Positions 50,889 to 63,285 of a stretch of DNA of 64,000 nt are shown here, in pieces. Below the pieces are notes generated by a model. It made no database searches and was not told the DNA's origin. It worked only from the letters and a program-made list of their open reading frames with translations. How positions within the stretch are numbered: position 1 is the first letter of the stretch; the number at the start of each line of letters is the position of its first letter. The stretch lies in contig BDGG01000006.1 of assembly GCA_001949185.1 (NCBI GenBank), forward strand, positions 850,827 through 914,826. The letters run 5' to 3'. This stretch comes from Ramazzottius varieornatus. Taxonomy: Eukaryota; Tardigrada; Eutardigrada; Parachela; Ramazzottiidae. Both the position numbers and the translations under genes were made by a program.

Positions 50889-53534
50889 TGATCATGTTAA
50901 TTGACCAAGCTTCTTCGGCTGGTGTAGCTACCGCCTTGATTTCTGGCCCATGGCTCCTAGGCTCTATTAATCTGATTTTATCATTTCGAAACAATACGTA
51001 CGCTCTTTCTCTTTTTGCATTTTGAATACAATTTGGTTGACTGGTAGTGTACCACATTGTATCTATGTATACGGCAACTGCGAAAAAGGCCGCTACAGCC
51101 ATCAAAATGGGTATATCGGTGGAAGAGAACTGAAGCAGATCACTGTGGTTTCCAGGTTTTCACTGGTTTGAGTAACGCCAAGCTTTGCGACCCACCTCCC
51201 GCATGAAGCAGGCTTTTCTCAACAGTAGGCACAAAATTTACCTGCCTCATCGCGCCACCTTCTAGCTGGATGGCGAAACCGCAGCCGTGTGTCACCGTAC
51301 CGACGGGCCACGAAGCGATGTGTCAAGGTCAGCTTGCCGAAATCTTCATACTTGTCTTTGCCCGCCCGACACACATCAACAGTCCTTCAGCAATCAGGCT
51401 GGGCTCACTCGGACATGCCGATCAATTACGCCAGAGCGGCAACACCACCATCGATGTTGCGCAGGCTTTACAGATGTCCGTCCGCTTTATTGCAGCCCTT
51501 CGTATTTCGTCCTGGTATACCTAACAACTTTTACTCTTTTCTCATGAGCAAAAAGTTGACGAGCCGGCTTAGTGTTAATCTGGTGATGTCAATGCATTAT
51601 CGCAAGGAAATGCAAATGTCGGTGTAGTCCATCCCAAAGTCTCCACTGAATGGTAGATTCTAGCCCAGTCGGGTTTTTGGTCCCTGCTCTAAAGTCCTCC
51701 ACTGACGGGTCCTACGCACGAAATCTGATTTAACTGAGCTTGAAATCAGCGTCTAATCAGTCTTTTATCTGATTTTGGCAGGTTTTTGACCAAAAAAGGC
51801 CATAAAACTGGCATGAAATTCAGGTGCAACCTGCTATCGTGAAATCAGCTTTTTTCTCTGACGAACTAGCGATCCGGCTAGGCTGGTTGGTGCCGTGCCG
51901 ATTGAACAAGATAGGCAGGAAGCACACTGAGGATGTTGCGCGGTGACTGGAAATTTCGAACAGTTAGAAAACGGAGTCTGGTCGTGCTCAGCAGACTTGA
52001 CGGAAAAATACTTTACAATTCTTGTCGTGCTCATTTTACGGATTTGAATCTCCAGGTAGTGTTCGCTGCTGGTTTAGGATTTGTGCAAGTCAGCTCTGTA
52101 CTCTTTCAATAAATGATTGTAGCCAGATCATAAAGGCACGCATGTCCGAAAACAAACTATCCAGTGCCGAAGAAAAATCGGTGACTGCGACGGTTTCTTC
52201 ACGGAACTACAATACTGCAATTGAGCATTTTACTGTCGGCAAGCTTGATTGCTGTTAAGCAGCTATCTGCCTAGAACACAGTTGTGCATGCGACCATCAT
52301 ACTGTGGTTAACAAGGTGTACTATTTCAAACGTCTGCACTTGGTTGAATAAATTGGTGAAGGCGTGAAACTTGCAAACGAAAAGCTCAACTTTTCCAGAT
52401 CTCTTCAGCAAAACGAGAAAGAAAACACCGGAGAACAGTAGGCACTCGTGTAAAGCTCAGTATTCACCAGGCAAATCTAGTGTTTGAATTCGCGTCTAAG
52501 TTTTCAGCCGGATAACTTTCGCAGCCAGTGCTTGAAAAGAAAACCTAATTGGCAATTTTAAAAAAGCAACCATTTCCAGCATGCTACAGACATACTCAGG
52601 TTTCTAAGAGGATCTGGGCGCTCGGGAAAACTGTCTCCCCAGTCTGATTTTAACGGAGGTCTAACTGTTCCGGTTCTTATCAGAAAATAGAACAGATCGC
52701 AAGAAAATCAAGCCAACCTGATAAACGAATAGAGATCGTCGAATTTGATCATTTTGCGGGGAAACCACTCCTCGTGAAAAAAATTAAAACTTATGTTTTA
52801 ACCCAACAGTCTGCACTTACAACCGCTTGTCGTGTAGCTCTGTTCTTAGACTAATTCCATTGGGTGTTCGAATTGCAAAGCCTTGTCAGTCAACTGGATG
52901 AGAATTTTTTGAAATACTCTGAAAATCTTGAAAAGTTGCCGATTCTTGCGAACCTACTTTTCGCGAAAAGTCCTCTGCCACTCAAGTTTTCTCAAGTATG
53001 TCCAGAAGTGTTTCGAATTCAGAGAGATATATGATTTGGCTTTCCGTTTATGCTTTTACTTACCGAAAAAACCCCCAGTCCATTTCGAGAAACCTTGTTC
53101 TCAGGCACGCACCCTGTATTTCTGCTGTTTCGCCACAGCAGTTGTATCAATGAATCAACAAGTGGTGCAGAAGAGCATTATATTTTTCTCGGAAGCCAGA
53201 CTACTATTGAACAATTTGCGATCGGCACTCTTGGCTCAAAAGTGCAGAAGATAGATCAATTTTTTCGATGAGGGAAACAGTGAAAAGTTCGCTCCGGAGC
53301 AAGTGCGAGGTTCTACCCTCTGTGGTCTCAGGACGAATTTCGACTTCGTACAGAGATTCTTTCTGGCCAGGTTTTTTTCGGAAGGCAGCAACAGGGATAT
53401 TAAATTAAGAAAAGATAGTTCTGAGGACCACACGCAGTCGAGAGCGCCATAAATAACATGAGGTGGTAGTCACTTGGCGTGATCATGCGGTAGTTACTTT
53501 GCCGATGTCTAGCCATTTCTTGCTCGGTGGTTTA
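50889..53534. other. Gene-poor stretch between the CACHD1-like gene and a mariner element
   Basis: Short open frames only. Repeated TCTGATTTTGG/TCTGATTTTA words occur near 51725-51780 and 52650, and a similar word near 54950, suggesting a decayed repeat into which the mariner inserted. No gene, RNA or clear element ends were recognised. Confidence 0.4.
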
Positions 53535-54819
53535 TATGGGTGCGAAAGTATCACTTGCAACTATTCAGGATAAAATTTTCAAACATTTTTTTTGACTTCA
53601 CATTCCAGGTTTTTCATTCGAAGTAATCACCCATACTAGCAAGGCACTATTGCCATCTTTCTGGAAGAGAATTTATCCCTTGGCTGTAGGGGTCGGGGGA
53701 AAAGGAGGAAATAAACTCTTCGAAGGCGTTTTTCATAGCCTGCTCTGAGGAAAATTCTCTATCTCGCAGGAAGTTGTCTAAATTCTGAAAAAATGATAAT
53801 CTGTTGGAGAAAGGTTCGGAGAATAGGGAGGGTGAAAGAGAATTTCCAGTCCCAACTCCTGCAGTTTTGCGGAAGTTTTTTCTACAGTGTGCACTTTGGA
53901 GTTGTCTAGCAACAGGAGCGGAACAAAACGATTGAATAATTTCGGCTGTTGAACAGCAAGCTTCTTTATAACCGTAGCTAGTTCCTGGCAGTAATAGTCC
54001 GCGTTGATCGTTTTGCCCGGTGGAAGAAAGTCGTAGTGAACGAAGCAGCGAGAAATCCACCACACAGTAACCATGATCTTCCTTTGGTTGATCTCTGGCT
54101 TCGGAATTTGTTGTGGCGCTTGTCCCTTATCCAACCACAACCGTTTTCTCTTCCGGTTATCGTACAGGATCCACTTCTCGTCACAGGAAAGGATGCGGTC
54201 CAAGATTGATTCGTTCTTGTTGCGAATCAGGTAGCAAAGGGAAGTCATCATTCTCATTTCTTTCTGGGCCGGGCTAAGTAAATAGGGTACCCACTTTTCC
54301 AATTTTCTTACCTTCCCAAGTTCACGCAAATGTCCACAGATGGTCTGAGGAGATACACCGAAATGTCTTGACAGTTGCACGGTTTTGGGAAGGATCAGAT
54401 TCCACCAGCGATTGCAGCACGTCGATGTCCACTTTTGGCTTTGGCCGTCCATGGTGGTGGTCTTCCAACGAGAAATCTCCAGAACGGAAGCGATCAAACC
54501 AACGCCCACCGTCCACTTGTTTGCTGTCTTATCCCTGAACACGATATTGATTTCTTTGACGGTACGGGATACGTTGGTGCCGCGGCGAAATTCCTATTCC
54601 ATGATCACTCGCAGTTTCGCTTTGTCCATGATGGCAACAAAAGCACTCCCGCTCCTCGCCAAAGCAACAGACACGCAAAACTAAGCCACGAAACAAAATT
54701 GAGAGCTGTAGGAACAAGTGGAAAAAGAGTTCAGGACGAACGGACGAGGGAGAGTGAAACTACGAATTTTCAAAGTGGAAGGTGTGTCAAAAGTTGCAAA
54801 TCATGCTTTCGCACCCGAA
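53535..54819 (-). mobile_element. mariner transposon, complete ends, dead transposase
   Basis: A 1285-bp element, the usual mariner length. The left end TATGGGTGCGAAAGTATCAC.. and the right end (read inwards) TTCGGGTGCGAAAGCATGAT.. are inverted repeats of about 28 bp that share GGGTGCGAAAG and TTGCAACT. TA flanks lie at 53533-53534 and 54820-54821. The transposase (54629-53647, minus) is broken by a stop and three frame changes. Confidence 0.88.
53647..54629 (-). pseudogene. mariner transposase, degenerate
   Basis: Starts MDKAKLRVIME followed by a stop at codon 12, then WFDRFRSGDFSLEDHHHGRP of the helix-turn-helix region, ILSCDEKWILYDNRKRKRLW with the first Asp, VHYDFLPPGKTINADYYCQE, LLLDNSKVHTVEK with the second Asp, and HPPYSPNLSPTDYHFF with the third, a D..D34D mariner layout. 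Frame changes near 54500, 54390 and 53800 separate these pieces. The family's usual DNARPH is DNSKVH here. Confidence 0.88.
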
Positions 54820-54821
54820 TA

Positions 54822-57496
54822 GCTCATCTGTGACATAAACTAATTTGCAACTCGTTACGACGGATTTTTAGGGAAAAATCGTTCCCGGCTTGATCAGAAG
54901 CAAATCTGTTTTTGAGGTAAACCTAAATTAGGAGTAGGTTTTTCAGGACTGATTTTGGAAAGAAATGCAGTTCGAGTGATCAGCCTGATTTCTTTACGGC
55001 CCTTGACAGCCGCCATTGCTGCCAATCAATGTTATGATCTTTCCTTCTTGATGATATAACCAGCAGACGACGTGCTTCCTTTTTGTTTCTACACCTCAAG
55101 TTTCCCTGCCGCCCTGCACACCTCATGGGTGCGGTACAGTAGCACCAAAAAGTGTCTCTTGTAATGGCATTGAACTGCCTCAATAGAAATCATCTTTCCG
55201 CCGCCCTCTTAGATTCTGAGTCCTCGAGATGACGACCAGTTCTGCCTCAGTCTCGAGATACGCTGACGAGTGGATAAACTGTACAGCAAGATTACCGGTG
55301 TTCCGGGCCCAATATCGAAATCGACACATATGCCATGTTCGTTTTTATCGTGATCCCCTTGAACCAGTGCCGCAAGCGGTAAAATGGCGACATCAAGTGG
55401 CTCACTTGTCAGCCACATAAAATTCCGTATCGTACAGCTGTCAGTGTGCGTTAATCTCAGAGACGGAAGTTTGAGCCTGGCCTAGCATTATGATTGGTGC
55501 TTTTATCGTGATTTAAAGCTGTACAAGTTCAACGAAGAGCCTGTTGCACGTTAGAGCGTAACAGTCATCTGTTTCCATCTTTTGACTTTCACCTCCATGG
55601 CTCGGAGTTCGGGCTGCTGGATGTACAGAACTTTATACGTGGTTAAGAGTTGAAGCGTGTTTCGTGGGAATGTTTATTCTTGAATTTTGGTTCAAGACGA
55701 ATTTTGTTCGGTTGTGCTGCGTGCAAATTTTTAGGGAGCGGATAAATTTCAAAATTTTGTCGCCGATTTCTAAACCGTGCCCAGCCGCGCCTGGGTTCCA
55801 GGCAAATTCAGCTCGACGAGCTTTGCAAGTCTATGTCAAAAGAGCTGTTTCCGGAATTATTTCAAAAGTTAACCTTCGCAGAAAACAGGCTTCAGTTATG
55901 GTAGCCTCTCGACTGACGTGGAAAAAGCTCTGACTAGCGCGCTGTGATCGTGGGAAAGGACATGAGGGTTTTTCTGAAGAATATTTGGGCGTAGACAAGT
56001 CAGGAAGTCACTTCACGCCGCAGGACTGTCTCGTAGCACGTTCCCACGATATCGTGACAATGCCTTCTGCTATCTCAGCTTCCTTCATGAATACAATGTA
56101 GGAATTCATTCCTCCCGGTTGGATTTTTTGATCGGTAGTTCTGTCCAAAAAACTACGACAAGTTCAAATTTTTTTAGAAAACAAAACGAAAAAGAATTTG
56201 TGCTGTTGTTATCGCTTTTTCTCCTGGCGCTCTTGGCTCACTTCTTCCAATTCTGTTCATACAGCGCTAAGCTCGGCTAGCATTCGAACAGAATAAAGGT
56301 TATTATTATCATAAGCCAATCATAATTTGAGCCAAGTGGGATAATCTCCTGCATTATGCATTCTCAGTGAAAACCCGGTAGGACCCGGACTCTATGTTCG
56401 GCGAGAGGGCAGTGTCTTCGCGGGCAAATTGTTCGAAGTGGACCGTTTTCGTTTGCGTTGCATCAGAGTGCAAAGTGCACTATGAACCATCGATACCTGA
56501 GGGTTCATAGTGCTTCTGTGATCTTTAACTTCTGTGATCTTTGATTTACAGTCAGTTATGGAGTTGCGAACGGTTTCGTATTACCCTATGACTCACCAGC
56601 GCGAGCAACTGGTATACTGATTGATCACGCAGATGAGTTAAAGGGTGAAACCATCCGCCGCTCTACAACTGACTGTGAAATCAGAATCTCAGAAGTTTAA
56701 GCTGTTCAACCGTATCCAGCATCGCTCGAATGAACTGAAGCCGCTGTAGAATCAGTTAACTTTAAACCCCGCGACAGTACTGTTGTTTGTATGGCACAAC
56801 CGTATTTTCAAACGTCAGAAAGACGTAACGTGTGTGGCACCACACCTTGCTGCTCACCAAGCTGAGCAAGCGCGACGAACACAACGAACAACTCAGCGAA
56901 CGATGAATTAAGCATTTTCCCTTTTGCCTCGCCGGTCAGAGCCAGTTCGATATTTGAGGCAAAAGTCATTTTCTTGGCACATCCTGAACTGGTTCTAGCA
57001 CGCCTTATTCCTTTACGCCAAAAAGTGACTTGCCACGGCGAATTTTAAACTTGCCATAGAAGTGAAGATGGACCTCAAGCGTGGGATTTGCAAAGAAGGG
57101 TCTAGTGTCAGTGGGGGGTCCGAAGGGTGTGGATGTGCGTCGAGAGTGTTCGGTCAGTCACCAACAGATTTTCTGACTTTTTTGCAGGATCTACATGCAT
57201 TGTTATCACTAGAGTGCAAAAGTCGTGCACGGTGCGAGCGTTAGGCTAAACTGTTGGGATGCGAACCCGACACTTTGTTTCGAAATTTACGCTTAGGCGC
57301 GTTAAAATGTTAGGCCGGAGTGTTCGGTTCAACACCTCACACTTAAAATTTCAGCTAGCCATACTTCTGGTTTTTAACGAAATGTGTTCCACATTATTTT
57401 CGATCTTTATACCGTACAGTTTATCAGTATCATGTCAGAATTTTACCGATTGAGGAAATCCGAATAGTTTCTGCCAGCAAACTCAAGAATTTAGTT
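54822..57496. other. Gene-poor stretch with decayed repeats
   Basis: No gene recognised. About 56550-56690 has inverted shoulders GATTTACAGTCAGTTATGGAG and the matching CTACAACTGACTGTGAAATC, a possible small foldback. About 56220-56315 looks like the 3' tail of a LINE-type element, described separately. Confidence 0.4.
56220..56315 (+). repeat. Possible 3' tail of a non-LTR retroelement
   Basis: The sequence CATACAGCGCTAAGCTCGGC ... GAACAGAATAAAGGTTATTATTATC ends in an AATAAAGGTTATTATTAT run, the kind of tail seen on many LINE-like elements in invertebrates. No coding part is attached. Confidence 0.35.
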
Positions 57497-58786
57497 GTGA
57501 TGGATAAATGTATGTCGTACACAAACACCCCCTCCACCTTGACTGTACAAGTGACAATCACGTCGGAAAGCGTCTGTCTGGACAATCACAAGTTCATGCG
57601 TAAGCAGACCTTATCATTTTCGCGGCTCTTTGAGGTGGAGTTCAGTGCTGAGTCCCAAAAGAGGAAAAGCAAGAAAATACAAATCAAGTCTGAGAGCATC
57701 CGAAACACAGAACTGATTTCCAATCTCATGCAGAAGAACATTGGAAGGGATGAGTTCTATATGCGGACGGATAACGCAAAGAAGATGACTGAATATAGCA
57801 CAGACTATCATCGCAACGGAAATTACAGATGAGGGATTCGTTGATAGCGAGCAAATCCTGAGCGTTGCTAAACTGTTGGAGAACCTGATGTGGAGTCAGA
57901 TCGATAGCTCTTCTGTCATAGAAAGCACAAAAAGTTGGGGATCAGTATTTTGGCAGGGCGATGCGGCAAGGCCAGATCAAACAACAGCCGAGTTGAATAG
58001 TTTCATAGAGGATCTGAAGAATGAAATCCGTTCAAAGCGAAACCTTTCACAGTTTGACGACATTTCGATCTCGTACGACGCAGAAATGAATATTGTGGGG
58101 ATTGCTTGAGGCGGGGGCCACCTTGGTCTGAACAAAGGTACTGTAAGTGATGGAACCAAGTACAAGGATCTCATCAAGAAATCGAAAGGGACAGTTGCGT
58201 GGACCGGAAACAAGTTTAAACCTAAAACCAAGAATCTCACCCGAATAAATACGTCAGCATTTAAAGTCAAATCTGTTTTCGACACGGTGCAGGTTGTCGT
58301 TTCGCGCAAGTTTGGTGTTTACCGTTCCAACTTTAACCTACCCCCGCTGGACACATGGAAGATCCGTGAACGAAGTACGGTGTGTGGGTTGCCGGATCGC
58401 GGCGGTTTCTGCCAAGCCACAGGAGTCAAGGAATCAGTATATCCCGCTTTCGTTGAACCTGCTAAACTCCTATGCTTTTCCAATCCAACTAAATCTGACC
58501 ACACGATGTACAGTACCGACCGTCCCTCAAACTGAACGACGACGTCCACCACTACTTGACCAGCGTAAAAAAATTACTCGCTTCCGAAGTTCTCTTTTCG
58601 GATCCTGACATGCGTCCAAGGACATATTATTCAACCTTTCTGAGAACGAACGAGTGGTTCAGACGGCCGGAGTTCACCCCGCCAAAAGACGTATCTGATC
58701 GCGAAGTTCTTTTCAGATCATTGCTAATCTGGACCAATAATACTATATTCCAATGGGCTTACGATAAAATCCAGATTCTTCACTAA
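57497..58786 (+). pseudogene. Unrecognised protein-coding pseudogene
   Basis: Coding-like sequence runs for 1.3 kb through three frames. Frame one (57497-57832) reads MSYTNTPSTLTVQVTITSES, SVCLDNHKFMRKQTLSFSRL and KKIQIKSESIRNTELISNLM. A second frame follows with DEGFVDSEQILSVAKLLENL, SWGSVFWQGDAARPDQTTAE and QFDDISISYDAEMNIVGIA, a stop, then GGGHLGLNKGTVSDGTKYKD and SAFKVKSVFDTVQVVVSRKF. A third gives KKLLASEVLFSDPDMRPRTY and ends LIWTNNTIFQWAYDKIQILH. At least two frame changes and one stop make it non-functional. I do not recognise the family; no introns are evident, so a processed copy or a gene from a mobile element or virus is possible. Confidence 0.55.
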
Positions 58787-61700
58787 TACACAGGTATGAA
58801 CGGTTCTAGAACGTCTACTCATAACCCCATTACTTAGATGTTGAACGATTAGTTATCGGTAGTAAAGAATCTCGTATATTAAGCGCCCCGAAGTTTCGAC
58901 AAACTTTGTTGGGATTCGTCGTACTTGGTGATGGGTCTCAAGTTTGATATGTCTGACGTATATCGGTGTCTCGAGCCGACGAAATTTGGATCCAAGCCAA
59001 CGAAACTGTTCAATGAAACTTCTCCATTTACTCAACATAGAAGATTTGGTCAACTGGATTGTAAACACACTCCACACTACGGAATCGTGTCTTGTACCAA
59101 AACATATGATTTATAAGACTACTCATTAGTACTCCAGCCAAAAACAGGCAGAGTGAATTTCAGAAGGTGCTCTTTGTGAAGTGTGCCGAAACTTCGGCGC
59201 ACTTTTTGGAAATTACTGTAATAAGCGTGGTGGAGATTCTACTCATACTTTACTGCGTAGGCCGTGTGAGTTTTTTGCCTTAATTCGGCCAATACGAAAT
59301 TCTAGCTTTTTGTGTGCACATCGCGTAGAATGATCTAGTTGGGGCATCTTATGAAAAAGTCAACCGTCGAGACAGTGCAACATGCGTTTTGAGCCACTGT
59401 TGAGTCACTTCCGGTCTGAAAAACCCACAGACAACTTGAGGACAGAATATGATGTTCTCAGCGGTACATGATGTGGTAAGTGATATGGAACTGATTATTA
59501 CTATGTAGATTTCAAGTCCATTTTTTTGCTTTCCACACCAAACTGTACAGGTTTCATTTGGTCCTGATACTAATTCATAGTAACAAAGTCTGCGAGCTCT
59601 TTCGAACTGTAGGTTTTGTGGGTTTATAGCGGAGTAGGTGGCTCAGTTTTGATCACTATACTGAAGCCCGGATTAGTTTTCACCACAGAAAGCCGTTCGC
59701 GGGTGCGCCGGTATTTGTATGTTACTGGCGAGTGGGTCACTACCACTGGGAGGACCGGGCAGAAGCGTTAAACCAGAAGACTCTGGAGTATTTTTATTTT
59801 ATCCGCCGTTGTATAGAGCCATTGCACCATTCCGACCGCGTGACAGACTGTCGCAATATTTATCAATCAACGAGTAAGCGTTGGTTGTTCAAACACGGAA
59901 ATCAGAGTCCGTCTAGACACCTGCTCACACGTCACATGGGATGTTTACGGCAGCGCTCAAACGGGAAAAATCTAGCAGAAGGATTAGCCTAACGATCACC
60001 TCAAGAGAGAGTTTCAAAAAAAATTCCTCTCAAAACTTCCTTTACAACGGAGGGAATAAATGGATATTAAAGAGATATTAAGAAAAGAGAAATTCGCATT
60101 GCCGCGAGGGCAAATTTGATCTTCTCGAGGACGAAGAGTAGCGATATGCGTAATGTTTGAGCCATTTCGATGCGCGAGTTCACGAGGGCAGCAGGTTACC
60201 TTTAAGTGGCGCAAGAATTGGGCTAGTAAGCCGATGGGGTGCGCGCCTCGAGCAGGGCTTGCACAGAGTGATACTGCCCCTATGAGCCACGACTCTTGCT
60301 AACGACCCAAAGTGTGCACGGGCAGTTCAATAGAGAGGTTGATACGGAACTCAAGCAGCGCAAGAAATCCGAGTAGCGTACGACTTTGGCCCCTCCCATT
60401 CCTGACTCTAATCGGCTGAGATTGAGACCCGCTACGCGATCCAGCCGATTAGTGTAACTTCTCCGGAAGGTTTTGCAAAACCTCCATCAATTTTCGTAAT
60501 GAATGACTTTTTGGTAAGATGCGATGTCAAATCACACGAAGTTTCCAGTTGTGATACAGCAACGGAAAAAGTGATGCCCAGTTCTGACTGCTTAAAGCTC
60601 AATGGAATCTTGATACGAAAAGCAGCAGTTAAAGACAAAGTAAAATCCAGAAAGTGGCAAAAGCCACAGTTAGAGACAAAGTTCTTATTGTGGCAAAAGT
60701 CACATTTGAAGTTGCAGTCTCATCGAATTTTCGAAAGCCACCTTTACACCCACAATCAAACTAAGATTCTCGTTGTTTTCTAGGTTAACAAAGTCACGGT
60801 CAAGCGTGCAGTCGTTGCTACAGTTTGACGAATAATTAATAACCGACGTTAAACCCTGAAAGATGCAGTTAGAGGGGCAGTTGGCACCTCGGTGGGACGT
60901 CTTGAAAGCAAATCTGAGGTTTTGAAAAACTTTTGGGAATACCAACAGAAAAGCTTGGTTGGAACGTTACTCGGATTTCTTACGCACTCGAGTAACGGCC
61001 CATATGTCTTACTCGGGAATTAAGCACCGAGCACATTAGCGAGTTCAGTCGGTTCGGCTCCGCCCACGTGCTCCCTTTCAGTTGGCTCATTCCTACGCTA
61101 ATCCGATTTCTCGCTCTGCTCGAGCGCCGTATCAACCTCTGGAATGGCTGAAAGTTGAAAGCAGTCGTTGGAAAAACGTCGCATAGAGGCTTTTGATTCC
61201 GCCTGCTTTCAAATTGCAAACAGTTTCAAGGTGCAAAACACGAAAGAGCTTACCCCTCACCCCTCAGCCGGCTCACTTTTTCATCACGTCCTCACGTCAC
61301 TTTTTCATTAAAACATACGTATCTTGCAAACATAAACCGTTTTACACATGGTGAACGTACCACAAGCCCAACCAGGACTTCCGTCGAAATGTCCTAGAAA
61401 ACTATAATGTTTAACATACCGGCAAATTATTATGTGGAACTGGAAACACACGAGGGATTTACTGCATAGGTTATGAAGGATGCTCAGTCGAACTGCGTTG
61501 AAAGAAGTGGGAAAATCCAAAGTTTTGTTTTGATTGGTCGAGAAAAATGATGACGGTTGTCCATCTTACCCCTCGGGTACGGAAAATGAAAATCCGTTAC
61601 GAATCACTGCGTTCCTGACAACGGGATTAAGTCAACCGTTGAATCCCGATGCTCAAATCGATATCGCAAGATGGAAGAGGGTTTCCTCTCCAGTTTGAGC

Positions 61701-63285
61701 TGTAGACCTAGTCAGAAGAAAACCCCTGAATGATATTGCGGGATTCGGGAATGACGACTCCCAGCCGCTGCAGTGACGTAAGTCTCTTTGACTGGAAATC
61801 CGATTCAACATAAAATTGTTTGGCCGGACGAGCGAATACGTGGGAAAGTGCGAGCACATCAAGGGTTTGGATGTTTCCGAACAGAGCGGTAAGGAGAAGC
61901 AATCGGACACTACAGCAATGTGATCCTGTTCTTCTCCGGTTGAAGAATGTAAATTGACGTGCTGCGACAGTGTACCTGCAGACACACGATGACAGCTATG
62001 GTCAAGACCGTAAGCTCTCTGGGGTACCAGACCGCCAGTTTCCATACGTGAACACGAAGAGAAAGTTGCGAGCAGGAAGTTATCCGCCTGTCGTCAATGT
62101 CCAACATAATCCCCGCAGATTATGTCGAAGCACCTGTCACTGCTATGGGCTAAATCAGTACACCGATAATTCTCACTTACTGAATACGTCACACGAGCGC
62201 TTTCTGCATGGTTGAGCGAGATGGCTGGTGGTTTGCGTCTGGCAAGACATACGTTATCCTTCGTCACGTGACAGCTTGCTATGCTGTAGAGCGGCATCTT
62301 TGGCTTTTTTCTACGTTTGCTTGACCACTGGACGTAAACTCTGACGTTCTCCGCACACTCTCTGCTAATTCGGCTATGCGGTGACGTATTCAGGAAGCAA
62401 TAATCATTACTGCATTCAGTCAAGTCACACGCACCTTCGGAGTTTATTAGTAAACACTGGGACCTTAGCTTTTCTGCGCTTAACGCTCTGGTTACCGAGC
62501 TTTTCGTTTCGGCAGATTACCAGCGTGCTCATTGTGAGCACAGAGCTTTAACTGGTGGAGAAGGCAAGTTCATAAAGGCATTCGCTGAAAAGAAGTTCAT
62601 AAAAGCATTCGTTGGAAGCTTTGAGAAGCTGCACAACGCGAGCGAGTTTGGGGCCAACGATAAGACGAACGACTGCTGCTGGCCATGGTGGTTTGATTGG
62701 CAGTAATTAGCCCAAGTTAAAAAAGAGCCGGCTCAAATGCAAATCTGACTGACTGGTTGTGCGGAGTGGAGACCCTGCGTTGCCCGGGCACCGATTACGC
62801 TTCCCAGTGCTTCGGGTCAGCCAGGGCATTACCGACGGCAATTCGTTCATGTTTGAAATCTACGGGTGATCTTCTTCGTGAATCGTGATTCACGAACGAA
62901 GCCCCCCCTTCGTTTCGTGAATCGCGAGCCCAATTACACATCTTGAATTTCTAAACTTGTCCAAATACAATCGTTCTGTCCATACTGTCGTTTGCTCAAA
63001 CCAGCTGCAAAGTGCAACTTCTCTATTATTGTGCGATTTTAGACCGTGGACAAAATTTCTCTAAGCGGTTTTGGCTCATTCGCCTGATCCCACACTGTAG
63101 GGTGATTCATCGCAAGCAATAACCGAGAGCCTGACATACAGTCTGAGGCGGCCAAGTGACTACCACTTAAAACAAAGCGCTATAAAAAATCCCTGTACTT
63201 AATTTTGTACCATCTCAGCTGATTTCATGATCCATTTTCAACGCCGCATCTTTTGAGAGATCCGTTCAAGAAGTTTGCTTTCAAT
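58787..63285. other. Gene-poor stretch
   Basis: No gene recognised on either strand over 4.5 kb. Notable small structures: a hairpin TAATCGGCTGAGAT..AGCCGATTA at about 60410-60455, a short tandem repeat near 60628-60710 and a palindrome near 62874-62898. The rest is low in long open frames. Confidence 0.4.
60628..60712 (+). repeat. Short tandem repeat, period about 41-42 bp
   Basis: GTTAAAGACAAAGT at 60628 recurs as GTTAGAGACAAAGT at 60669, and GTGGCAAAAGCCACA as GTGGCAAAAGTCACA one period later. About two degenerate copies. In one frame this gives a 14-residue repeat (WQKPQLETKFLL, WQKSHLK), but no gene context supports translation. Confidence 0.45.

Noticed and set aside
59732-59992. 86-codon plus-strand frame
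   Set aside because: No motif or splice context; composition like the surrounding non-coding DNA.
60190-60290. Possible foldback copy (AAGTGGCGCAAG ... GGGGTGCGCGCC)
   Set aside because: The stem does not pair over more than a few bases and the arms are absent.
60499-60783. 94-codon plus-strand frame containing the 42-bp repeat
   Set aside because: Only two degenerate repeat units, no signal, splice site or neighbour supports a gene.
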